Part shown: in pieces, positions 55,870 to 64,000 of the stretch | Position numbering within the stretch: the first letter of the stretch is position 1 | Layout: every line of letters starts with the position of its first letter | Assembly (NCBI RefSeq): GCF_004193775.1 | Contig: NC_041002.1 | Coordinates: 18,533,535-18,597,534, forward strand | DNA length: 64,000 nt | Direction of reading: 5' to 3' | DNA from: Glycine soja | Taxonomy: Eukaryota; Streptophyta; Magnoliopsida; Fabales; Fabaceae | The notes under the pieces: generated by a model | What the model saw: only the letters and a program-made list of their open reading frames with translations | Told to the model about the DNA's origin: nothing | The model's database searches: none | Position numbers and translations under genes: made by a program

Positions 55870-57070
55870 AAACCCCCCTTACTTAGCCTTTTGCACTCCT
55901 GGGCAAAATGAAACAAAGAACAAAGTCCAAGGATATCAAAGAGAGACAAACGAAAACATTCACATATTTCTCAATGAACATCAGGGAATGAAAGGAATGG
56001 GTAACATCTAACATAAGGAGATCCGAAAAGTCAAGACATTCATGAAAATCATCCAAGCAACCCAATCATGGCAAAATAGTTAATCAGCTCAAGAATGAAA
56101 AGTGATAAAGCCTCACAAGATATACACTCTATCTCTCAAGTGTCTAGGCTACTATTTACCCTCAAAGCACCCATGAAAACAAACACCACGTAAACTTTGC
56201 AAGATTCTAAAATTGACAATCAACCCATAAACACAAGCACATGAGGATCAAAAGGTCTTTTAAGGTTGTAATGGGGCCAAGGACAAGGTATGGAAAAATA
56301 TGGAATAAGTGGCTGAATCCCAAAGGAATAGAGGAGCAATGGAGAATAAGTGCATCTTAAGAAAAAAAATATGAAAATAAAAAGAAGTAAAGATAAAATT
56401 TAAACATAAAGAGTAGAACCAAGAGTCTCATCATTCTTTTGTCATTTAAGATCTTATTCACTCAACCTTATTGCTTTTCTTTTTCTTTTTCGATTTTTTT
56501 TTTTTGCATATGTAGCCTTTGAGAAACAACATCTCATTCAGCATGTCCAACATTTAACCAATATACAATGTACATCAAGTATGGCCCAAAATACATCATG
56601 AAGCATAGCCAACAAAACATGTTATCCAATGAAACAAAAACCCCCACACTTATTCCCAAAACAATTCCAAAGCTCCAAAATTCCTTAAGGATATGGTGAT
56701 ATCATGGTTTTTCATTTAAGGCTTGTAGTGAGCTTCAAAACAAGGAAAGGGAGACAAGGCTCAAAAGGGCTATCAAAGGAATTAATTCAAGGTAAGTCCA
56801 TTTGGCTAGAAGCTTATAAGAACAAAATTGCCTCAATCATTTCCAAATATTCATGTGAATTAGGAAGCATCAACAAGAATCAAGCCAAGGCTATTGTGCA
56901 AGCAATCAATGGGGCAAAACACACCAAATGATTATGATGATGGATGGCTCAAATTCTCACAAAGGTAAACTCATCACTTTCAAATTGAGCTTTCAAAACT
57001 ATCATGACATGTAGAGGAGAATCAAGGATTTCAAGTCACAAAATGTCAAGAACTTTTATTTTCAAAACAA
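55870..57070 (-). other. 3' internal region of the Ty3 element, non-coding
   Basis: Purine tract, then about 1.2 kb with no recognised domain; one 75-residue plus frame (56704-56931) is unassigned. It ends where the Sirevirus LTR is inserted at 57076. Confidence 0.55.
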
Positions 57071-57075
57071 TTACC

Positions 57076-58171
57076 TGTTAGCCAAGTGGCCTCAGATATC
57101 TTAAGAAGGGGGGGGGGGGTTGAATTAAGATATTCCAAACTATTTCCCCTAATTAAAAATCTATTTCACTTTTTACTCAAGTTATGAATTCCCTTAATGA
57201 CAATCTTCTTAAATATTAATTCAAATGAAACAATTTGAATATGAATATAAAGCAATAATAAATAAAGGAGATTAAGGGAAGAGAAAATGCAAACTCAGTT
57301 TTATACTGGTTCGGCCACAACCTTGTGCCTACGTCCAGTCCCCAAGCAACCCGCTTGAGAGTTCCACTATCTTGTAAATTCCTTTTACAAGTTCTAAACA
57401 CACAAGGACAATCCTTCCTTTGTGTTTAGAGATCCTTTACAACAAGAGACTCACAGTCTCTTAATCCCTTAGAGAATGAGAAGAAGAAGAAGAAAAAATC
57501 TCTCTAGAAAGAGATGGATTTTACAGATTAAGCACTCAAATAATTCCTTAATGAATTGCAATTGAATTGGCCAAGGAATTCTTAAGAGGATAAAATGAAT
57601 TTGCTCTTTGAGAGGATAAACACTTGTTGTTCTGAAAATCTCTGAGCAATTTCGTGTTTAAGTTACATATATATAGACCATTGGTGGTCATGAATAAAGC
57701 CTTTGAAAAGTTGTGACTCTTAAAATTATTTTTCTGAAAATCCTGTCTGGTAATCGATTACAGTAATTGTGTAATCGATTACAGCTTTTAAAATTTGAAT
57801 TAAAACGTTTACTAACTGCTGGTAATCGATTACCAAAATTGTGTAATCGATTACACAGTCTAAAATTTCGAATTCAAATTTTTAGTAGTTGTTATAAAAT
57901 ATATTTGGCCACTGGTAATCGATTACATCCTCTGGTAATTGATTACCAGAGAGTAAAACCTTTGTAAAACACTTTTTAATTTAAATTACTTGGCCAAACC
58001 TTTTGCTAATTCAATTAGGAATTCCCTTCCTAATATACTAGTGATCATCTTGATGCTGTGACTTGTAATCTTGAAGTATTGTCTTGAATTTAATCTTGAA
58101 AAGCCCATTTACATCAATTGCATCATATCATCATGATCATCATCAAAACATCAAAAGCAATTGCATCTACA
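57076..58171 (-). repeat. 3' LTR of the Sirevirus
   Basis: 1096 bp from TGTTAGCCAAGTGG to ATTGCATCTACA. It contains TTCGGCC...GTGCCTACGTCCAGTCC and three palindrome pairs (57751-57950). A run of 13 G at about 57108-57120 lies in the conserved TTAAGAAGGGGG block. Confidence 0.9.
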
Positions 58172-58195
58172 ATCTCCCCCTTTTTGATGATGACA
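58172..58195 (-). other. Polypurine tract of the Sirevirus
   Basis: CATCATCAAAAAGGGGGAGAT on the minus strand, a sequence highly conserved in Sireviruses, ending one base before the LTR. Confidence 0.9.
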
Positions 58196-58642
58196 ATACA
58201 ATACCTGAAATCAAGATTAAAGCAAGCAACAAACAATTGTATATAGATAAAATGTGCGTTTACTCCCCCTATATTTCGGAATTTATGATCACTTGATTTC
58301 TAAGGTTGTTAAGCTTTTTCTACAACCAACCTTTTCTCCCCCTTTGGCAACATCAAAAAGCCAAAGAACTAGGGAATCAACACAGATATAACAAAGGAGT
58401 AGAAAGATATAAAGATCAGAGTATAAAGCATAACCATCCAAACTCACAAACAAGAAATAATCAATCCAGAATCCAAATAACTCAAAATGTCAACAACCAC
58501 ACAATGTCAAAGCAGAAAAAGTCTGAAATCTTAATACCACAAGATAAATAAGCAAAGTACTTAACGTAATAATTGAAACTCTAAGAAACTTAAACAGCCA
58601 AAATACACGGCTTATTAAAGACTTATAATTAGAAACTAAAAT

Positions 58643-59779
58643 CTAAGAAGACGGAGGTGGTGGTGGAAGATCGAAACTCTGACGAATGTATCCGACATCC
58701 TCTTCAAGCTGTGTGAGGCGAATGTCCATACCGGCAAAGCGTGTATCTAACGAGTCGAAGCGGTCACCAACATAAGAACGAAGACCCCGTAATTCGGAGA
58801 GGACTTCATTCATGAGTGCGGAATCTTCACGTTGAGGGGGAGGTGAAGGAGTACGTTCATCTTGAGGAGGGAGTGCATCCTTCTTCAGCCATTGTCCATT
58901 CCGATCTTTACGATACCCAAAGGAGGTCACTGCACCAGCATCAATTGCAAAAGAACGCTTGACTTGAACAAAGGGTTCATCATCAAGCGGAATTTGAAAA
59001 TGACGCAAAAACAGAGTAATCAAATGTGGATAAGGAAGAGGTGCATTGGCCCGTAATGCCTTATGCATTCGGTACCGAACCAAATGGGCCCAGTCGATCT
59101 GACGACCGGTAAGAAAAGCCCACATAAGAATCAAATCCTCCTCAGAGGCTTGTGCTAAATTTGAAGACCGAGGAAGCAAAATTCTAACAATGATATAATG
59201 CATGATGCGATTATCAAATGTTAATGACCCGGCCAGCAATCTACCGGTCATTTCAGCTTGATCATTGCAGACCATGCGACGAGCATCATGACTCGAATAA
59301 TCGAATTTCCAGTCATCAACAATGGTGCCCTCAAAAGGTGCACCTGAACTGGGTAAATGAGTCAAAGAAAAGAATAGTGACTGATCAATGACCATAGAAG
59401 TACCATGCACCTCAGACATAATGATACCATCCTGAATTTTTAAATTGCAGTAGAAGACTTTTACAAGTTCAGGATAATATGGCAATTTTAATGACATGAA
59501 ATCAACAAGACCAGAATTTTGAAACACTTGATAGCAATCAAACGTTTCATCATTAAAGAACTCTACGTCTAGGTACTTAGGGTCTAAGATTATTCTTGAA
59601 GAAAACTGAGAAAGGTACCGTAGACGTTGATCATCGGATGGAAACAATGTTGATGATCTTGGAGATGACAAAGAAGGAGGAATAGGTGCTGTGGGTGCTC
59701 CGGATGGGCCGTGGCGGCGATGGGCAGCAGCAGCAGCGGTGGAGGATGATCCCTTTCTCTTCTTCGATGGCTCTGCCAT
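58643..59779 (-). CDS. Envelope-like ORF / plant transposon-protein domain
   Basis: 378 residues from ATG 59779. A basic KKRK near the start and an Ala/Pro/Ser-rich segment (residues 1-50) precede a domain at about 60-300 with YYPELVKVFYCNLKIQDG, EVHGTSMVID and ILMWAFLTGRQIDW, matching the plant transposon-protein domain as I remember it. A heptad-like region at about 325-370 (LRSYVGDRFDSLDTRFAGMD) is probably a coiled coil; the end is PPPPPSS. No signal peptide or membrane segment is visible, so true envelope function is doubtful. It lies 566 bp after pol and in a different frame, so it is not expressed by simple stop readthrough. Confidence 0.8.
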   Translation of the reverse strand: MAEPSKKRKGSSSTAAAAAHRRHGPSGAPTAPIPPSLSSPRSSTLFPSDDQRLRYLSQFSSRIILDPKYLDVEFFNDETFDCYQVFQNSGLVDFMSLKLPYYPELVKVFYCNLKIQDGIIMSEVHGTSMVIDQSLFFSLTHLPSSGAPFEGTIVDDWKFDYSSHDARRMVCNDQAEMTGRLLAGSLTFDNRIMHYIIVRILLPRSSNLAQASEEDLILMWAFLTGRQIDWAHLVRYRMHKALRANAPLPYPHLITLFLRHFQIPLDDEPFVQVKRSFAIDAGAVTSFGYRKDRNGQWLKKDALPPQDERTPSPPPQREDSALMNEVLSELRGLRSYVGDRFDSLDTRFAGMDIRLTQLEEDVGYIRQSFDLPPPPPSS

Positions 59780-60345
59780 TTGATGAAGTTTTTTTGGATT
59801 TTGATCAGTGGAAGTGAAAGAGGAGTGAAAAAGAGGAAGATTGGGCTTTACGGGACGTGATTTGGTGAAGAATTGAGTGAGAATCGAAGGTTTGAAGTTC
59901 TAGGTATGGAGGAAAACGTGGAGGAGGCTTTGGCTGCGCAGCAGCTCTGATTTCGTGAGTATTTATGGAAGATGACGCATTGTAATCGATTACAGGTATT
60001 GGTAATCGATTACAGGCCCAATAAGCCTTCTGGTAATCGATTACAGGATGTTGTAATCGATTACAGGCTCCCTGTTCATGTGTAATCGATTACACTGGAT
60101 GGTAATCGATTACCAGAGCCTATCCTAGGCTAGTTTCTTAAGAGAATATCCATGTTTATGCTCAAATACATCCTATATGACTAATTTTCACTACTAATAC
60201 ACTAAATTCAATCATTCAATTATTATATACACAAGAAATCATAAATTCTATCATAAAAACAAGAATTCAAACATGATCAAACAAACAAAATAATCTACAA
60301 TCAATAAGTAAGAGTAAATCAACCAATCAATCAACCAATCAATCC
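59780..60345 (-). other. Spacer between pol and envelope-like ORF
   Basis: Non-coding. It carries three palindrome pairs at 59983-60115 (separate entry). The remainder is AT-rich. Confidence 0.6.
59981..60116. promoter_or_regulatory. Cluster of three TGTAATCGATTACA pairs
   Basis: TAATCGATTA cores begin at 59983/60003, 60034/60054 and 60083/60103, each pair exactly 20 bp apart. They lie just upstream of the envelope-like ORF in its own sense, the place for an internal promoter. Function is inferred only from position and regularity. Confidence 0.6.
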
Positions 60346-63300
60346 CTATTTTTCTAAATCTCTTACATCTAAGAGACCTAGTTCTCTTCTAATAGAGAAG
60401 AACACTTCCTTGGGGAGAGGTTTAGTGAAAATATCAGCAAGTTGATTCTTAGTATCAACAAATTCTAATACACAATCTCCCTTTAGGACATGATCTCTAA
60501 GAAAGTGGTGTCTAATCTCTATATGTTTAGTTCTAGAGTGTTGAACTGGGTTTTTGGATAGATTTATGGCACTAGTATTATCACACTTAATAGGTATGCG
60601 ATTAAGAATGATGCCATAGTCAGATAATTGTTGCTTCATCCATAAAATCAGTGCACAACAACTACCGGCAGAGATATACTCCGCTTCAGCAGTGGATAAA
60701 GCAACACTGTTTTGTTTCTTACTATGCCATGAGACAAGAGCCGATCCAATAAATTGACAAGTTCCAATTGTACTTTTTCTATCAATTTTAGATCTGGCAA
60801 AATCAGAATCAGAATATCCTATTAAGTTACATGTTGAATTCTTAGGATACCATAATCCTAAATTGATTGTTCCTAATAGGTATCTCATGATTCTCTTTAC
60901 TGCACTTAAATGTGATTGTTTGGGGTTGGATTGAAACCTAGCACACATGCATACACTAAACATAATATCAGGTCTACTAGCAGATAAATAAAGAAGAGAT
61001 CCGATCATACCTCGATATTGTTTTATGTCTATAGACTGACCAGATTCATCTTTATCTAAGTAACAATTAGTGCTCATCGGTGTAGACATGTGTTTTGCAC
61101 TATCCATCCCAAATCTTTTGATCAATTCCTTGCAGTACTTGGATTGATTGATGAATATTCCTTCTTGAGTTTGCTTGATTTGTAATCCCAGAAAGTACTT
61201 TAGTTCTCCCATCATTGAAATTTCAAATTCACTTTGCATATCAAGGGAAAACTCCTTGCACAATGAATCATTAGTGGATCCAAAAATTATATCATCAACA
61301 TATATTTGAACCAACAAAATATCATTATGCTTTCTCTTTATGAACAATGTGGTATCCACTTTACCTCTGGAGAAATCTTTTTCTAGAAGAAAATTACTTA
61401 AGCGTTCATACCACGCCCTAGGGGCTTGTTTCAAACCATAAAGAGCCTTTTGTAATTTATAAACATGGTTTGGTTTATCAGGAATTTCAAAACCAAGGGG
61501 TTGTTCAACATATACCTCTTCTTGAATTAAACCATTTAGAAAGGCACTCAAAACATCCATTTGATAAAGTTTAAAGTCCATTATGGATGCATATGCCAAA
61601 AGCATTCTAATGGCTTCTAATCTTGCAACAGGAGCATATGTTTCTTCATAGTCTATTCCCTCTTCTTGATTATACCCTTTTGCTACTAACCTGGCTTTAT
61701 TTCTAATAATTATACCATGTTCATCTAATTTATTTCTAAAAACCCATTTAGTTCCTATGACAGGATAATTTTCAGGTTTTTCTACTAATTTCCATACATT
61801 GTTTCTTTCAAATTGGTTTAGTTCTTCTTGCATGGCAATGATCCAATTATCATCTACTATGGCTTCTTTTATATTTTTAGGTTCAATCATGGATACAAAA
61901 GTCATATTATTGCATAAATCTTTAAGAGAATGTCTAGTTGTTACCCCTTTTGAGATATCACCAATAATGTTGTCGAGGGGATGATCTCTTGAAGCTTTCC
62001 ATTCTCTTGGAAGTTCATTATTGGATTTGACTTCTTCTGGAGGATCTTCATTGTTTCCTTTATCATTTCCTTTGGAATCTTGTTCATCAATATTCATATG
62101 TTCTAAAGAATCTGCAATGTCATCTAGCATATTCTTTCTTGACAAGATAGCATTAGATTCGTCAAAGGTAACATGAATGGATTCCTCGATATTCATAGTT
62201 CTTTTATTATATATCCTATATGCTTTTCTTTGTAATGAATATCCAAGAAAAATGCCTTCATCAGATTTTGCATCGAATTTTCCTAGATTATCTTTACCAT
62301 TATTAAGTACAAAGCACTTGCAACCAAAAACATGTAGATGAGAGATATTAGGTTTTCTACCATTAAATAACTCATATGGGGTTTTCTTTAAAATAGGTCT
62401 TATCAAGGCCCTATTCATGATGTAACATGCAGTATTGACAGCTTCAGCCCAAAAATACTTTGGAAGAGAAGTATCATTTAATAAAGTTCTTGCAATTTCT
62501 TCCAATGACCTATTTTTCCTCTCAACAACTCCATTTTGTTGAGGGGTTCTTGGTGCAGAAAAATTATGTTCAATACCATGTTCATCACAAAATAATTCAA
62601 AATCTTTATTTTCAAATTCACCCCCATGATCACTTCTAATGGATGCAATCTTGAGATTTTTCTTGTTTTGTATGACTTTAGCAAGTTTCCTAAATGCTTG
62701 GAATGAATCACTTTTATGTGTAATAAATAATGTCCAAGTATATCTAGAGAAATCATCAACTATAACTAGAGCATAGTAATTTCCTCCAAAACTCATGGTT
62801 CTAGATGGACCAAATAGATCCATATGCAATAACTGTAATGGTCGAGTGGTTGAAACAACATTTTTAGGTTTGAATGAGACTCTTGTTTGTTTGCCCTTTT
62901 GACATGCATCGCATAGTTTATCTTTTTCAAATTTCAATTTAGGCAAACCAACTACTAAATCTTTTGAAATTAACTTATTTAAGTGATCCATGTTTATGTG
63001 AGCAATTCTTTTATGCCATAACCATGGATCATCATCTTTACTAAGAAAGCAATGATTGTTTTCTTGTTTTATGCTTAAGTCTATCATGTAAACATTATTG
63101 ACTCTATGTCCTACATGCTTTATATTAATGTCATGCTTATGTTCTATAAGACATTTATGAGAATCAAATGATACTAGATAGCCTTTGTCACATAGTTGAC
63201 TAACGCTAAGCAGGCTATGCTTAAGGCCTTCAACAAGTAGAACATTTTCAATGGAGTTTGAAGAATTTGTACCTATTTTACCCACTCCAAGAATTCTACC

Positions 63301-63438
63301 TTTGTTGTTGTCACCATATGTTACATGCCTGCTTTTCTTTGGAGATATATGTGTAAAATTTGATGCATCTCCAGTCATATGTTTTGAGCATCCGCTATCT
63401 ATGTACCACTTCTTTCTCAAAGATACCTGCATAATCAA
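60346..63438 (-). CDS. Ty1/copia polyprotein (protease, integrase, RT, RNase H)
   Basis: About 1030 open residues. Aspartic protease [11 protein letters not shown] at 14-24; integrase zinc-binding H142/H147 and C176/C179; catalytic D207 (HMDLFG), D270 (RSDHGGEF) and E306 (NGVVERKN), i.e. DD35E; reverse transcriptase from about 565 with D628 ([11 protein letters not shown]) and YVDD at 713-716; RNase H with [15 protein letters not shown] and DNTSAINL; end [10 protein letters not shown]. All catalytic residues are present. The usual Lys after QMDV is Leu here. The open frame begins at a TTG overlapping the gag stop at 63435-63437, one frame back from gag, so translation would need frameshifting or the copy is mutated. 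The first internal ATG is at 63432. Confidence 0.93.
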   Translation of the reverse strand: MIMQVSLRKKWYIDSGCSKHMTGDASNFTHISPKKSRHVTYGDNNKGRILGVGKIGTNSSNSIENVLLVEGLKHSLLSVSQLCDKGYLVSFDSHKCLIEHKHDINIKHVGHRVNNVYMIDLSIKQENNHCFLSKDDDPWLWHKRIAHINMDHLNKLISKDLVVGLPKLKFEKDKLCDACQKGKQTRVSFKPKNVVSTTRPLQLLHMDLFGPSRTMSFGGNYYALVIVDDFSRYTWTLFITHKSDSFQAFRKLAKVIQNKKNLKIASIRSDHGGEFENKDFELFCDEHGIEHNFSAPRTPQQNGVVERKNRSLEEIARTLLNDTSLPKYFWAEAVNTACYIMNRALIRPILKKTPYELFNGRKPNISHLHVFGCKCFVLNNGKDNLGKFDAKSDEGIFLGYSLQRKAYRIYNKRTMNIEESIHVTFDESNAILSRKNMLDDIADSLEHMNIDEQDSKGNDKGNNEDPPEEVKSNNELPREWKASRDHPLDNIIGDISKGVTTRHSLKDLCNNMTFVSMIEPKNIKEAIVDDNWIIAMQEELNQFERNNVWKLVEKPENYPVIGTKWVFRNKLDEHGIIIRNKARLVAKGYNQEEGIDYEETYAPVARLEAIRMLLAYASIMDFKLYQMDVLSAFLNGLIQEEVYVEQPLGFEIPDKPNHVYKLQKALYGLKQAPRAWYERLSNFLLEKDFSRGKVDTTLFIKRKHNDILLVQIYVDDIIFGSTNDSLCKEFSLDMQSEFEISMMGELKYFLGLQIKQTQEGIFINQSKYCKELIKRFGMDSAKHMSTPMSTNCYLDKDESGQSIDIKQYRGMIGSLLYLSASRPDIMFSVCMCARFQSNPKQSHLSAVKRIMRYLLGTINLGLWYPKNSTCNLIGYSDSDFARSKIDRKSTIGTCQFIGSALVSWHSKKQNSVALSTAEAEYISAGSCCALILWMKQQLSDYGIILNRIPIKCDNTSAINLSKNPVQHSRTKHIEIRHHFLRDHVLKGDCVLEFVDTKNQLADIFTKPLPKEVFFSIRRELGLLDVRDLEK

Positions 63439-64000
63439 GTTTTTGACTTAGGTACCCAAATTTTATTGGGTCCTTGCATGTTAGTATAAACTGAGGATCC
63501 TTTTGGGACCCATATCATTTTAATGTTACTGTAATTTTTCTTGAAGTAGCAAGTTGATATGCCATGTCCTCTTCTTCCACATTAAAAACAAGTGATAGAA
63601 TTAGAATTACATTTTTGTGTGGAAGTGGAAAAGTTTTTATGAACCTTTTGTTGTTTTTCAGATTTATACCCTAGTCCATTTTTATTAGACACATATCTTT
63701 GTTTACTTAATATAACATCTAAATTATTTCTACTATATGAAAATTTTGCAAGTGAATTTTTCAACTCTTTAATTTCTTTTACATATTTATCACAACAACT
63801 ACAAGAATCTGTTATTTTCTTGTCATTAATAGTGGAGATATTAACTTTTTCATTTGTTTTAGAGATTGAGACTTCATTTCTAAGAAGATCTAATTCTTTG
63901 TTTAATTTCGAAATTTCATTTTCTAAATTTGAAATTGTTTTCTTTGATGATGAAACTAATTTTGCAAGTTTAATTGATTCTTTATGCAGATCAGCAAATG
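63435..64000 (-). pseudogene. Sirevirus gag, C-terminal part, with in-frame stop
   Basis: Enters from beyond 64000. A Lys/Glu-rich coiled coil (SNLENEISKLNKELDLLRNE) leads to a CCHC zinc knuckle whose CF-CGRRGHGISTC pattern is broken by TAA at 63582-63584 between the first two cysteines. The frame then continues to WVPKSKT and TGA at 63437-63435. The stop would remove the RNA-binding knuckle and everything downstream, so this copy is probably defective unless suppressed. Confidence 0.8.

Larger units (their letters stand above)
57076..64000 (-). mobile_element. Sirevirus (SIRE-type Ty1/copia), 3' two-thirds
   Basis: In minus-strand order: gag (>64000 to about 63435), pol (63438-60346), a spacer with a palindrome cluster, an envelope-like ORF (59779-58643), a purine tract with the Sirevirus-typical ATCATCAAAAAGGGGGAGAT (58172-58195), and the 3' LTR 57076-58171. 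TTACC precedes the LTR at 57071-57075 and should recur beyond the 5' LTR, outside the window. Confidence 0.93.

Noticed and set aside
36326..60116. CRISPR-like array suggested by repeated TGGTAATCGATTAC
   Set aside because: Plant nuclear DNA; repeats are short palindromes in LTRs with two-turn spacing and no spacer-repeat regularity.

Overview
This is plant nuclear DNA, most likely soybean or a close Glycine relative. The reasons are: one ordinary plant gene with 13 GT-AG exons; a Sirevirus (SIRE-type) copia element with an envelope-like ORF; Ty3 elements primed by tRNA-Asp or initiator tRNA-Met; LTRs carrying the palindrome AGCTCGCCCAGGCGAGCT; a CACTA-type terminus; and a Stowaway MITE. The species is inferred from remembered repeat families, not from a search.

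Layout. 1-9105: minus-strand Ty3 element (tRNA-Asp primer site, gag, one LTR) with a complete second Ty3-like element (1057-6429, target duplication CTAAG) nested in its gag. 9124-13945: GC-richer LTRs around a short 64-bp tandem-repeat core, then another LTR. 13946-16384: degenerate intergenic DNA. 16385-31094: the only convincing host gene, a plastid-targeted membrane protein of unknown function resembling Arabidopsis At5g03900 (500 residues over 14.7 kb). Its introns hold a Stowaway MITE, six 365-bp tandem repeats, a copia relic containing a Ty3 element that itself contains a LINE tail, a second LINE tail with a 27-bp target duplication, and a small LTR element. 31095-39696: AT-rich DNA with a 1.1-kb inverted repeat, two SIRE-like LTRs (one a solo LTR with duplication AAATT), a LINE RNase H relic and another LTR. 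39697-47918: a CACTA-like element carrying fragments of an ArfGAP gene and a U-box/ARM gene, interrupted by two solo LTRs and a third LTR. 47919-54735: LTR plus internal DNA of a repeat-rich element without recognisable pol. 54736-57070: 3' end of a Ty3 element. 57076-64000: 3' part of a minus-strand Sirevirus (LTR, envelope-like ORF, intact-looking pol, broken gag), running off the window.

Apart from the host gene, the elements do not form a pathway; they record layered insertions that target duplications put in order. The least explained signal is a palindrome, TGGTAATCGATTACCA, which occurs as 13 pairs spaced exactly 20 or 21 bp in three SIRE-like LTRs and beside the envelope-like ORF.
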